Shown here one piece after another: positions 8,152 to 16,169 of a stretch of 64,000 bases of DNA. A program made the translations under genes and the position numbers. The DNA is taken from positions 1-64,000 of the IMG/VR virus record IMGVR_UViG_3300015373_000003. One strand, 5' to 3'. The notes below the pieces were generated by a model. The model made no database searches and had not been told where the DNA came from. It saw nothing but the letters and a program-made list of their open reading frames with translations. Position 1 is the stretch's first letter; each line of letters opens with the position of its first letter. This DNA is from a virus.

Positions 8152-10094
8152 TACCTAAGGCTCCCATTTTGGCGCTCCCAATCAGTCATATGGCGGTCTA
8201 TTGTAACCGCTCCTACACGCTCTGTGACCGGCATGTTCTTCTCGTCCATCTCGGCCGGTGTGAGGCGCTTTACACCACTCACACGGCGCATCTCAGCCTC
8301 ACGAGCCTTGCGTTCCTTGACTTCCTTATCGCGCTCTGGATTTTCTAGTAATTCAGCATTGGCGATGGCATACCGCCAGGCTGACATGAGGTGGTTCATC
8401 TGATCGACTTCAAGTTTTGTGTTGGGGTTCTGCTGCCAAACTTCTATCTCTTCACAAAACATCTCGCAACTGGCATCGACAACCCATCGATCATCAATAA
8501 CAAGATTTTGTACTGCACTGATGAATCGATCCTTTTGGCGAGTCTTGATCGGCCAGGTTGTCTTGAGCCCCTTGCGCTGGAATAAAAGCCTGTCGCCTCG
8601 ACCCTGCATATCAGCGAAGCGGTTCTTTACATTAAAGCCAGGAAATTCTTCACGATAGGCGTTCTCGATACGGACTACCTGTGAAGCGAGTAAGCCTGTG
8701 TCCATTGTGGAGGCAGCATAAATTTCTCTAAATCCAACATAGGTATCTTTACTGATCCAAATGGGGTCATAATTAAAGTCCCACGCTGGCACATCAACTC
8801 TGAGATATTGAATCCACAAAACAGCATAAGGGTTGGTACCGCCCCAGTCGATCCCCATGTAGATCGGTCCGTACTCTGGACGAGGCTCGTAATTTCTGAT
8901 TCCATACGTACTTAGGTCCCACTCATCAATGTAAACATTTTCATCTCGGCCTTCTCTACATTCATGCTGTAGAACCCAGTTGCCAGGTGGGTTTTCCTTA
9001 AATGCTGTGACTAAATCCTGATAGGGCTTAACGCCGCGAGCCCTAAATGCTTTGCCTTCACAAACACCTTCAAGAGTGCGCGTTACAAAAGTCTCATCAC
9101 CATCTTCACCCTTAACCTTGATGCGCCCCTTATTAACTTTATTGCACATGCAAAGCTCTTTGGGGTCACGGCCAAGTTCTTTAAGGCGAGCTTCACGTTC
9201 CTTAGCTGGTGCCTGCCGACAATTAGGCACTTCAGCGATGGTTTCCCAAATGCACCAGATGTAGACGATGTATCGAGGGATATTGCCAGACGCAATATCT
9301 TCATCTATTTCATCTAATAGCTCCTGCATCAAGCCCTTGAGGCTGTTGCGCGTGGAGGTGGCGATGTTCTGCGGAGGAATGACGCCATGCATATGCTCCA
9401 TAAAGGCGGGTAGTGGACCTGTCGCTGCACGAGATACCGCCATGCCGCGCGACTGGTTCCACTGGCCATGAGTCATTTGATCAATTTCATCCGCGTGGGC
9501 TTTCTGCGGGTGAGGACCGGAGACTGATTCTTCAGTACCAGACACAACCTCAATTTCCGAACCAGTCTTCCATTCTGTATGTGACTTCTTCGGAGCGTCC
9601 CTAAGGAAATCCTGAACTTTATCGGTTCGCCGTCCGGTGTCCGGGTCATGCTCGTAGCCCCACTCTTCTACATTTGTGTAAGTACGCATACCCTGTGGTT
9701 GGGTAGCGCCGAAGCTCAGGCAGCCGCAACCTGGCTTGAAGGTACAATTAGTAAAATGGAGAGCCGCTACAGAAGTTGTCTTGAAACCGCCGCGATTCGC
9801 CAGCGCGAGCGCACCGTTAACAGGATAGGTTTCCCCATCAATTTCTACATGCAGGCGCTCGAAATACAGGTCTGCAAAGAAATCAAAAGGCGACTGGTGA
9901 TCCTCACAGACAGAGTGCCGTGGGATATCCAGCCGCAGGTTTTTCTTTAACCAAGTATGTAGCTCTTCATCGTTTTGCGGGCCGTCGTCTTTTAACTTTT
10001 TTGAGAGACTTCGGGCGCGCTTTACTAACTCCCTCAGATCCTCCACCGGCATCTGCTGAAGCCGCTCCATTGTGTACCCCATTGCTGCCAGCAT
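8151..10094 (-). CDS. terL: Terminase large subunit (ATPase-nuclease)
   Basis: DNA-packaging motor. Visible motifs, numbered from the 10094 start: a Walker A-like ANRGGFKTTS near residue 100, Walker B HADEID near 200, then an RNase H-like nuclease domain from GIDWGGTNPYAVLW near 414 to HLMSAWRYAI near the end. Cys-rich CMCNK and GVCEGKAF between ATPase and nuclease could bind a metal. The frame is open to a TTG at 10238, but that start has no ribosome site and lies 270 bases inside the small subunit gene. The ATG at 10094 has GGAG 9 bases upstream, so I prefer it; overlap with the upstream gene is then about 128 bases. Confidence 0.9.
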   Translation of the reverse strand: MLAAMGYTMERLQQMPVEDLRELVKRARSLSKKLKDDGPQNDEELHTWLKKNLRLDIPRHSVCEDHQSPFDFFADLYFERLHVEIDGETYPVNGALALANRGGFKTTSVAALHFTNCTFKPGCGCLSFGATQPQGMRTYTNVEEWGYEHDPDTGRRTDKVQDFLRDAPKKSHTEWKTGSEIEVVSGTEESVSGPHPQKAHADEIDQMTHGQWNQSRGMAVSRAATGPLPAFMEHMHGVIPPQNIATSTRNSLKGLMQELLDEIDEDIASGNIPRYIVYIWCIWETIAEVPNCRQAPAKEREARLKELGRDPKELCMCNKVNKGRIKVKGEDGDETFVTRTLEGVCEGKAFRARGVKPYQDLVTAFKENPPGNWVLQHECREGRDENVYIDEWDLSTYGIRNYEPRPEYGPIYMGIDWGGTNPYAVLWIQYLRVDVPAWDFNYDPIWISKDTYVGFREIYAASTMDTGLLASQVVRIENAYREEFPGFNVKNRFADMQGRGDRLLFQRKGLKTTWPIKTRQKDRFISAVQNLVIDDRWVVDASCEMFCEEIEVWQQNPNTKLEVDQMNHLMSAWRYAIANAELLENPERDKEVKERKAREAEMRRVSGVKRLTPAEMDEKNMPVTERVGAVTIDRHMTDWERQNGSLR

Positions 10095-10674
10095 CGGAGG
10101 AATCTCCATTTGCTTCGGCTGAGGGGTTTCCGTTTCCGGTTGTGAGCGCTTCCGTTTTAATTTCTTGCGCGGTGCCGGGGATGAAGTCTTTAATTGTTTC
10201 TTGGGTGTCTTCTCGGTTGAGGACTTCAAGGAAGGCAACTATCAAATCCTCTCTATCCATCTGGTCGATATCAGACTGATGCTCCTTAAGTTCAATCTCG
10301 ACATTCTTTGTCTCTAGATCGAGCAGGCGATTAGCTGCATCCATGGCAGTGCGTTCATTGTCACTGTCAAGCGCTTGGTTATAAGCGGCCTTGATTTGCT
10401 CAATCTTCTTGTCTCTTGCCCAATCCGAGACAATTTGTGAAGCGCGCTTTTTCCTAACTCCCGTGCGACCGGCGCGTTGATTTCCTCCAAGCCGACCTTC
10501 AGCTACAAGCTGTAGCGCGCGTATCTTAGGGTCCGAGTGGTATGGGCCTTTGCCCCCATATGGTTCGGCTCCTAGCTCAGCCAATTTGTCGAGAGCCTGA
10601 ACCTGCTGGACAGTTATTCCAACGTCCAGATCATCCTCGCCCCCAATTGGCTCTAATGCCTGCTCTGTAGCCAT
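9967..10674 (-). CDS. Terminase small subunit candidate
   Basis: 235 residues directly before the large terminase gene. The first half has a helix-turn-helix-like arrangement (ALQLVAEGRLGGNQRAG, then an Arg/Lys helix), as expected for the DNA-recognition subunit. A helical middle is followed by a low-complexity Gly/Ser/Ala/Asn tail ending in KKVKRRRPAKR. It overlaps the terL frame by over 120 bases, with this low-complexity tail lying over the terL start. Assigned by position and architecture, not by a diagnostic motif. Confidence 0.6.
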   Translation of the reverse strand: MATEQALEPIGGEDDLDVGITVQQVQALDKLAELGAEPYGGKGPYHSDPKIRALQLVAEGRLGGNQRAGRTGVRKKRASQIVSDWARDKKIEQIKAAYNQALDSDNERTAMDAANRLLDLETKNVEIELKEHQSDIDQMDREDLIVAFLEVLNREDTQETIKDFIPGTAQEIKTEALTTGNGNPSAEANGDSSDAGSNGVHNGAASADAGGGSEGVSKARPKSLKKVKRRRPAKR

Positions 10675-10694
10675 TTGCGCGGCAGTATAGCAGC

Positions 10695-10958
10695 TTAACC
10701 AAACTGGTCAATAAAAGGCTGAATTGCGTTATTCATCTCAGAGAAGCCCCTATCTGATTCAACAAATATAGAGCCTTCCCTAAATATTACATCATACGGG
10801 CTTCCGTCGCCAGTATGAAGGGTAACTCTAGCCTCAGAAGCTTCACTTTCTCTACAAATTGCGCCTAAGTTTTTATGCAAATTGTATAAAGTGAAGCCAA
10901 AGGCATATTCATTATTGCTCAGCGACAGAAGGCGCTGCGATTGCGAGGATCGCGGCAT
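10695..10958 (-). CDS. Small unknown protein
   Basis: About 87 residues from the ATG at 10958 (MPRSSQSQRLLSL), with a GGAGGGG stretch about 9-11 bases upstream. The frame continues open to 11063, but that part lies over the resolvase gene. Contains an acidic middle with ARVTLHTGDGSPYDVIF. No family recognised. It sits between the resolvase and terminase genes in the same transcription unit. Confidence 0.5.
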   Translation of the reverse strand: MPRSSQSQRLLSLSNNEYAFGFTLYNLHKNLGAICRESEASEARVTLHTGDGSPYDVIFREGSIFVESDRGFSEMNNAIQPFIDQFG

Positions 10959-11391
10959 CTGATTCGTCCCCTCCCCCTTGGTCAAAGTGTCTAAATTTAT
11001 GCTTCGGAAATAGACGCTTGACCTGCTTGAACGAATCTTCCTTTGATAGATTGCCCTTGCCAAGCGTATGAGCGCGTGCAGTCGAAACCATGATTGACTT
11101 TACGATTGCTACTCGTTTTGCACAAACAAGGAGACTGACGCCCTCATAATACGAAATTACTCGTACTACATCTATCCTGCGTGTTGCATAATTTAATTGC
11201 TCTACTGCTGCAATATCTGGATTAGCTAACTTGACCTGAAATTTTAGCCAGCCCTCGTACTCTTTTAATTTGTTTGCGTGAGTATCCTTGGGCTTGCTTG
11301 GTTTCCAGATCCGTGTATAAGCCAATTCCCCATCTACGACTAGGGCTAAACCAACGCAAGAGCTAGATGGATCAATACCTAACACCCGCAT
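10912..11391 (-). CDS. RuvC-like Holliday junction resolvase
   Basis: 159 residues of RNase H fold. The acidic catalytic set is visible: Asp6 in VLGIDPSSSCVG, Glu in IAAVEQLNY near residue 64, and the Asp pair in GGGDESDAAILA near 142-146. Length and order match RuvC-family resolvases. It would cut branched DNA from recombination before packaging, which fits its place just upstream of the terminase genes. Confidence 0.85.
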   Translation of the reverse strand: MRVLGIDPSSSCVGLALVVDGELAYTRIWKPSKPKDTHANKLKEYEGWLKFQVKLANPDIAAVEQLNYATRRIDVVRVISYYEGVSLLVCAKRVAIVKSIMVSTARAHTLGKGNLSKEDSFKQVKRLFPKHKFRHFDQGGGDESDAAILAIAAPSVAEQ

Positions 11392-11414
11392 TGGTTTAGC
11401 CTCTAGCCTATTAA

Positions 11415-12095
11415 CTAACTAGGGCAATTGCCCATGACGATTTGCCGAGAGTGATAGGCACCCTTCGGCCCGCAAACATAAGCACAAATCCTTGTCGCCG
11501 CACACCTGCTAGTTGATTGAATCCATGCTTTTCCAGCACAACAACCAATTATCCCAAGTGCTCGATACACGCAGCTAGTCGGATAAGTGTCACTTGGATG
11601 AGCGTAGACACAATAATTGTGCCCCCACTGATCTACAGCGACGAACCGGAGCAGGAAATGGCCCCAGTCATTTACGCTCACTGATTTAGTTGAATTTCGC
11701 TTGACAATTCGGCCATTCTTAAAGCACCAATCATGAACACTCTGACCCACAGCCATCGTTTTAAAATAAGCAGTCAAACTCCACTTATTCTTAAGGCCGT
11801 ACTTACAGGCTGCACCTGCGTTCGGTCCCGAGGCAATCGCTCCGGCCGATGGTGTGTTTTCCTCAGGCCAAGTGACAATCCCTAAAGAAGGGCAGCCTCC
11901 GGGCACTGCCATACAATAATTTACCTGATCTATTTGTTGCTGCGTCGGCCCTGCTGCATTCGCGTTAGTTCCGATGAAAAAGGAACCGATCCAAAATAAC
12001 AGGAACGCGACGATTAAAACAATTACTACCTTCGCAAAAACAGGAATTCGCTGCCACCATTGACTAGCGGAAAACTGACTGCTCGAATCTTCCAT
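11415..12095 (-). CDS. Membrane-anchored Cys-rich exported protein
   Basis: About 226 residues. I start at the ATG at 12095, with GGAGG 8 bases upstream, not at the upstream in-frame start at 12125. A single strong transmembrane helix (VIVLIVAFLLFWIGSFFIG, about residues 25-43) follows a short cytoplasmic segment. The exterior domain has more than ten cysteines (including GCCAGKAW and RICAYVCGPKG), which suggests several disulfides outside the cell. No enzyme motif recognised. It could alter the envelope during infection or belong to lysis; its function is unknown. Confidence 0.65.
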   Translation of the reverse strand: MEDSSSQFSASQWWQRIPVFAKVVIVLIVAFLLFWIGSFFIGTNANAAGPTQQQIDQVNYCMAVPGGCPSLGIVTWPEENTPSAGAIASGPNAGAACKYGLKNKWSLTAYFKTMAVGQSVHDWCFKNGRIVKRNSTKSVSVNDWGHFLLRFVAVDQWGHNYCVYAHPSDTYPTSCVYRALGIIGCCAGKAWIQSTSRCAATRICAYVCGPKGAYHSRQIVMGNCPS

Positions 12096-12243
12096 GACAC
12101 ATTCCTCCGCGCTTTTCTTGCACATCTAGTATTGGGGTGTAAACGTTGCAACGCATTAGGTGAAAGCGCCGCACACGCTTTTGGATGATGATTATTTATA
12201 TGGCCACCACTAGAAAAGACCATTAATGTTATTACTAAAAGCC
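12096..12243 (-). promoter_or_regulatory. Short intergenic stretch with weak promoter-like sequence
   Basis: Noncoding gap before the Cys-rich membrane protein gene. Reading leftward there is a small hairpin (AAAGCG, 7-base loop, CGCTTT), then TTGCAA and, 17 bases on, TAGATG, a weak sigma70-like pair. A 73-codon frame covers the gap but has no independent support. Confidence 0.25.
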
Positions 12244-12597
12244 TCACTCTCCTTTTCTCTCTTCCCCCTCAGGGCCATACGGACCGTGCCGCGTTGGCTT
12301 GTCGCGTTCCAGGCAAGGGAACGGTGGCTTGTCCTCTGGCTTCACAGGCATAGGAGAAGAAGCCAAAGCCTCACGAAGCGCCTGCCATGCCGGTTCCTTA
12401 GCCGTCTGGTAAGCATCGTCGCGTGGCCCATCCTTAAGCCGTAAAAGTTCACTGGCGGCTTCTCTCAACCTCTTCGCAGGATCATCAGACATATAAAATT
12501 TAAATGTATGATCAATCGTGGGGTCTACTACAAAAGGCTTATCGTCTATCGATAAACTAAATTGGCCTGCGCGTATACGCAACTCATAGAGAGCCAT
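12244..12597 (-). CDS. Small unknown protein
   Basis: 117 residues. The start ATG overlaps the upstream stop as TAATG. The N-terminal half looks like a small beta fold (MALYELRIRAGQFSLSIDD), followed by a helix (RLREAASELLRL) and a Pro-rich charged tail. No family recognised. Confidence 0.6.
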   Translation of the reverse strand: MALYELRIRAGQFSLSIDDKPFVVDPTIDHTFKFYMSDDPAKRLREAASELLRLKDGPRDDAYQTAKEPAWQALREALASSPMPVKPEDKPPFPCLERDKPTRHGPYGPEGEERKGE

Positions 12598-12779
12598 TAC
12601 GCCTTCTCGCCTTCACGGATATATACAACCTTCGGGCAACCATGAGGCAAATCGCAAGCTCGAACATTGCTTGAGCCGACTCCGCAGTAATGCCGTACTA
12701 AATCACCAATGTCTTGGCAGTGGATCATCACCAGGCGGTCAGGAGGAATTGGGCTAACTGTGTCTGGCTCTTCATCCAT
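12597..12779 (-). CDS. Small Cys/His-containing protein
   Basis: About 60 residues from the ATG at 12779, which overlaps the upstream tiny gene by 8 bases. The frame extends to 12818, but that would give a 47-base overlap. Cys and His are spaced as MIHCQD, RHYCGVG, RACDLPHGCP, compatible with a metal site. No family recognised. Confidence 0.5.
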   Translation of the reverse strand: MDEEPDTVSPIPPDRLVMIHCQDIGDLVRHYCGVGSSNVRACDLPHGCPKVVYIREGEKA

Positions 12780-12894
12780 CCCAATACCCATAGGCCTTAC
12801 ACAGTGGGCAGTAGTCATGGCGACCTACAAATACCCATCCGTGCAATGGACATTTAGTCCAATAGTTCAAGATCAAACTCCTGAACCAATTCAT
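12772..12894 (-). CDS. 40-residue zinc-ribbon-like peptide
   Basis: A tiny gene whose ATG overlaps the stop of the upstream membrane protein gene (ATGA). The product has a CPLHG...DYCPLC arrangement, that is CxxH and CxxC 14 residues apart, typical of a single zinc knuckle. Coupled overlap at both ends plus the metal motif support it as a real gene. Confidence 0.55.
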   Translation of the reverse strand: MNWFRSLILNYWTKCPLHGWVFVGRHDYCPLCKAYGYWDG

Positions 12895-13103
12895 GAGAAA
12901 ACCCATTCAATTGTGTCAGTGCCAGCCTGTCTGACCGCTGGCAGTATTTCCTCGCCCATGCCGTAGACGAATGCGGCGAGCGTGAACACGACCAATGCGA
13001 ACAGCATTAAAACAAATACCGTGATGGTCGTGCCCACAATGCGGGAGGCGAGCGAAGTGCCCGCCTCCCTCTCCATCTCGTCTTTCTTCGGTGTGCCGTT
13101 CAT
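12891..13103 (-). CDS. Small single-pass membrane protein
   Basis: 70 residues: a charged N-terminus (MNGTPKKDEMEREAG), one long hydrophobic helix (about residues 24-48, ITVFVLMLFALVVFTLAAF), then a short acidic tail. It directly abuts the acidic-protein gene upstream. Function unknown. Confidence 0.6.
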   Translation of the reverse strand: MNGTPKKDEMEREAGTSLASRIVGTTITVFVLMLFALVVFTLAAFVYGMGEEILPAVRQAGTDTIEWVFS

Positions 13104-14594
13104 TTACTTAGAACGGCTGCGAGTCCTGCGTCCCTTGGGCTTTGCCGGTGCCGACTGAGCCTCAGCGTCATCCGCATCGACCTTGAATCCGCCCACACGG
13201 CTAATTGTCTCTATACGCCGCTTGAGCGTGTCCTTCACATCGCGCATGACAACGTACTGGTTGTATGCCTTTTTCTGCTGGCTGCGGAAGTAGACCACCC
13301 GGCCGTCAGTCTTGGCCGACGCCTTCTTAGTGGCCTCGCTACCATCGGCCTCAAGGAATGCGGCATTTTCATAATAGTCTGCCACTTCCTCATACCCGCT
13401 CGAAAGCGTGTACTGCTGAGCCCCAAGCCAAGCAGCCGTTCCATGCGCTGCTGTGTACTGAGCCATGAGATTAGACAATTCCCCGCGATCCTCTGCGGCG
13501 ATATCGTCAGGCATAGCCGGAAGCTCTTCCTGCTCATATTCGTCATCAGCAGGCTTCAGGCCAAGTTCCTCGGCCACGCCGATAGCGTGATCCTCGGAGA
13601 TTAATTCAGCGAAGTGCGGCGGGAGATTTTCCTCAAGCTCGTCGCCATCAATTTCCTCTGCATCAACCTTCTTAGCCTTCTTACCGCCACGCTTCTTAGC
13701 GGGCTTCTCTTCCGGCTCTTCCTCAGGCTCTTCCTCGCCCTCGGCCTCTGGCTCTTCACTTAATTCCTCAATGCGGTCATTGACACGCTTGAGAATGGTA
13801 GAGCGATTTTTGTGAGCCTCTTCGTATCCGGCGATGTACTCAAGCTCTTCGGCCGTGCGATCTTCGTCATCAATGACTTCCTTCAGATCCCCAACCTTGG
13901 CTTCGTCGTAGCCCTCATACGGCTCTTCATCAAATTCGCCTTCGGGCTCTTCCTCTTCGCCTTCCTCTTCAGACTCTTCGCCCTCTTCCTCGCCTTCAGG
14001 TTCTTCCTCTTCCTCACCCTCGAATTCCTCAAGGGCTCCCTCAAGCAGAGTGACGATGGACTTGCGAGGCTTGTCCTGCTCGTTCTCATATTCGAGCAGC
14101 GCGGTAATTTCCTCAAACGAAAGCTGCTCTTCTTCGTCTTCCTCTGCCAGAAGCTCAGTCAGAGTTTCCTTGGCATCCTTCAACTTCATTGACGACCAAT
14201 CTTCAATTATGTCGTCAACATCAAAGGCGACTTCCTCTTCCTCGTCGCCCTCTTCTTCCTCGTCACTTTCTTCAAATTCGAACTCAACTTCATGCTCCGA
14301 GAGAAGTTCTTCAAGCTCATCCTGATCAGGAGCTTCGCCGAAAGTAACTAATTCCGCGTCGTCGCCGTCTACTTCAACGCCACCAGCCGCGAGGATGGCA
14401 TTAATTTGTTCAACGACTTCCTCATCATCTGTGCCGCCTTGCAAACCCTCAATTCCAAAGGCGACTAATTTATGAGCCTCTTCCATCCGATCCTTCGGAG
14501 ACTCAGGAATGTCATCATCAAATACATCAAATGCGATTCCGAGTGCCAGAATTGCCTGGGCATTTACATCGGAAATCTTGAGACTGTCAAGCAA
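13104..14594 (-). CDS. Very acidic protein with basic tail
   Basis: 496 residues dominated by Glu/Asp runs (for example FEGEEEEEPEGEEEGEE), with basic patches in the middle (EKPAKKRGGKKAKK) and at the C-terminus (KPKGRRTRSRSK). The C-terminal ~160 residues are less biased (YTAAHGTAAWLGAQ, KRRIETISRVGGF) and may be folded. The start is TTG at 14594 with GGAGG 6 bases upstream. It has its own promoter candidate and lies beside the Cas4-like nuclease and RecA-like genes. A DNA-mimic, histone-like or scaffold function is possible; no family is recognised. Confidence 0.65.
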   Translation of the reverse strand: MLDSLKISDVNAQAILALGIAFDVFDDDIPESPKDRMEEAHKLVAFGIEGLQGGTDDEEVVEQINAILAAGGVEVDGDDAELVTFGEAPDQDELEELLSEHEVEFEFEESDEEEEGDEEEEVAFDVDDIIEDWSSMKLKDAKETLTELLAEEDEEEQLSFEEITALLEYENEQDKPRKSIVTLLEGALEEFEGEEEEEPEGEEEGEESEEEGEEEEPEGEFDEEPYEGYDEAKVGDLKEVIDDEDRTAEELEYIAGYEEAHKNRSTILKRVNDRIEELSEEPEAEGEEEPEEEPEEKPAKKRGGKKAKKVDAEEIDGDELEENLPPHFAELISEDHAIGVAEELGLKPADDEYEQEELPAMPDDIAAEDRGELSNLMAQYTAAHGTAAWLGAQQYTLSSGYEEVADYYENAAFLEADGSEATKKASAKTDGRVVYFRSQQKKAYNQYVVMRDVKDTLKRRIETISRVGGFKVDADDAEAQSAPAKPKGRRTRSRSK

Positions 14595-14632
14595 GAGGTA
14601 CCTCCATTCGTACCGGGTTTAGCCTGAGCGCG

Positions 14633-14661
14633 ATCATAGCACGGTTCTCAGGCCGCGTCTA
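14633..14661 (-). promoter_or_regulatory. Leftward promoter, TAGACG-N17-TATGAT
   Basis: On the minus strand, TAGACG (14656-14661), a 17-base spacer and TATGAT (14633-14638) preceded by TGC, an extended -10. The element ends in TATGATCGCG, close to the TATGATCCCG found at 24.1, 28.7 and 55.1 kb. It lies in the gap before the acidic-protein gene. Confidence 0.5.
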
Positions 14662-15742
14662 GTAGCCCCCAGCGCCGTAGAACGCGCTCGCGGGCCTGTT
14701 CGTAGCTGTAGTCCTTTCGAACCTTTTGACCGTGAAAAATTGCGTGACTATCCTCTAGATTAATTAATTTACCGCTTTCTAGAGCATCGTTATGGTCTTC
14801 TTGGCAGACCTTTTTCATGTCGCAATACTGGCAAGGGAATTCCGGCTTAGACCACTGCCAATTAAATGGGTGGGACCAGCGTTTCTTTTGGAAATTGGTC
14901 TGCGGAAGGGTGCTGTTGAGGAAGTGTTCCTTCCAGCCTTGAAGGATTTCCCGCCCCTCTTGAATAAAAGCCTCGTCATATTCGTAGTACCACTCAAAGG
15001 TTTTCTTGGGATCATCGAAACTGACGTAGTACAGCGAGCCAGAATAGGGACGCTCTAGCTCTTCCTCGACCACGCATTCTGGATTCTGTCCATGCTGCGG
15101 GCAAACTTCAATCCGCTCATCACCATTTATCAATTCAAAGATGAGTCGCCTGCTATTGAAGCAACGCTTGACCTTCCGCCAAGGATGCTCTTCATGGGCA
15201 AAAGCAATATAAACTTTTAACTGAGCTACATGCCGTGGAGTGGCTTGACGAATCAGATTCCGCATTTCATCAACTGTATTATCGCGGACACATTTAACAT
15301 CTACTACGTGCGGCGAGGTTTCTCGCGGTTTGATGATGACTCCATCCGGCGAACCGGTAAGCCAGGAGTCGGAGTCTTCGAAACGATATTGCGTTGGCGC
15401 TTCAGGGGGAGGTGTGAGTAGAAAGCCAGCCCGATGCCAGCGGCGAACAATTTGATCCTCCATGTCTTTGCCCATGTCCATGAATTGCCGTGAGCGGCGG
15501 CTGAACTGGAATTGTTTAGGAACGTCCATCAATGAATAAATAGCTGCGCGGCCACAAGCGGTATTCTCGCCACCAGGGAAGCTCGACGCATGAAAGGACA
15601 CATGCCAAGGCTCGCCGTGAGGATCATCGCCGCCAGCTTCCCATAACTGCTGCTCAAGCATTTTATAGGCAGCTTCGGTTACCTCATCTACCTGCTGCAT
15701 CACGCCAAAGCGTGCAAACATTTCGCTTCTCGTGATTCCCAT
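14648..15742 (-). CDS. Cas4-like PD-(D/E)XK nuclease with iron-sulfur cluster
   Basis: 364 residues. The nuclease core is visible as GSPDGVII (near residue 134) and HVVDVKCV (near 147). Four cysteines match the Cas4/AddB iron-sulfur pattern: one at about residue 62 (TACGRAAIY) and three near 304-313 in CQYCDMKKVC. Cas4-type exonucleases resect DNA ends; in phages they often accompany RecA-like or annealing proteins, and a RecA-like gene lies two genes upstream. Not a CRISPR gene here: no array or other cas gene is seen. Confidence 0.85.
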   Translation of the reverse strand: MGITRSEMFARFGVMQQVDEVTEAAYKMLEQQLWEAGGDDPHGEPWHVSFHASSFPGGENTACGRAAIYSLMDVPKQFQFSRRSRQFMDMGKDMEDQIVRRWHRAGFLLTPPPEAPTQYRFEDSDSWLTGSPDGVIIKPRETSPHVVDVKCVRDNTVDEMRNLIRQATPRHVAQLKVYIAFAHEEHPWRKVKRCFNSRRLIFELINGDERIEVCPQHGQNPECVVEEELERPYSGSLYYVSFDDPKKTFEWYYEYDEAFIQEGREILQGWKEHFLNSTLPQTNFQKKRWSHPFNWQWSKPEFPCQYCDMKKVCQEDHNDALESGKLINLEDSHAIFHGQKVRKDYSYEQARERVLRRWGLLDAA

Positions 15743-15951
15743 TACAGAACTTCTAACTTGTGAGGGATCTTCTTGAAGAAATAAAGCATCACGCCTTGAG
15801 CATTACGCACGTGCAGGTGTTTCTTGTCTTCAAATACGACCTTGCCTACGTGCTCGCTCTCGCCATAGGAGTGCTGCCATGTAACTCGCACGCGCTTCTT
15901 TTTCTTAAAGAAGGGGTTGTTGGCTTTCTCAAGGAATGGATTGGTCACCAA
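15742..15951 (-). CDS. Small basic unknown protein
   Basis: 69 residues, Lys-rich near the start (NNPFFKKKKRVRVTW), then beta-rich (VGKVVFEDKKHLHVRNAQG), reminiscent of a small SH3-like fold. It overlaps both neighbours by a few bases. No family recognised. Confidence 0.6.
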   Translation of the reverse strand: MVTNPFLEKANNPFFKKKKRVRVTWQHSYGESEHVGKVVFEDKKHLHVRNAQGVMLYFFKKIPHKLEVL

Positions 15952-16169
15952 TGCCTACCTTTGCACCAACGTACATATTCACCGTCTGTAATTGAAATAT
16001 GTTTAGTACACATATCCCTATAGTCTTCGCGCTCACAATGAGGGTTGCCCCAATCACAACCGGGTTCAAAGAGATTGCCATCAAAATTCTTCAACGGTAA
16101 ATTAGTAGCTGTAAGAATAACTAGAACAGCTAATAAACCTACTATTGGGACTAGCAATCTAAGCATCAC
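15945..16169 (-). CDS. Small membrane-anchored or exported protein
   Basis: 74 residues. A hydrophobic N-terminal helix (LRLLVPIVGLLAVLVILTA, about residues 3-21) acts as anchor or signal, followed by a short exterior part with four Cys (GCDW, PHCER, DMCTK, RWCKG). Probably disulfide-bonded outside the membrane. Function unknown. Confidence 0.6.
   Translation of the reverse strand: MMLRLLVPIVGLLAVLVILTATNLPLKNFDGNLFEPGCDWGNPHCEREDYRDMCTKHISITDGEYVRWCKGRHW

Noticed and set aside
10095-10238. N-terminal extension of the large terminase from a TTG at 10238
   Set aside because: No ribosome site, lies in the small-subunit gene, and the added residues are low-complexity basic sequence.
12026-12247. 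73-codon leftward frame starting at the GTGA overlap at 12247
   Set aside because: Composition changes along the frame, it runs 70 bases into the well-started Cys-rich membrane gene, and no motif is seen.
13812-14325. Rightward Phe/Ser-rich frames
   Set aside because: Complement of the Glu/Asp codon runs of the acidic protein gene.
14648-15742. CRISPR-Cas locus suggested by a Cas4-like nuclease
   Set aside because: No repeat-spacer array and no cas1/cas2 or effector gene in the window; phage recombination nuclease fits better.
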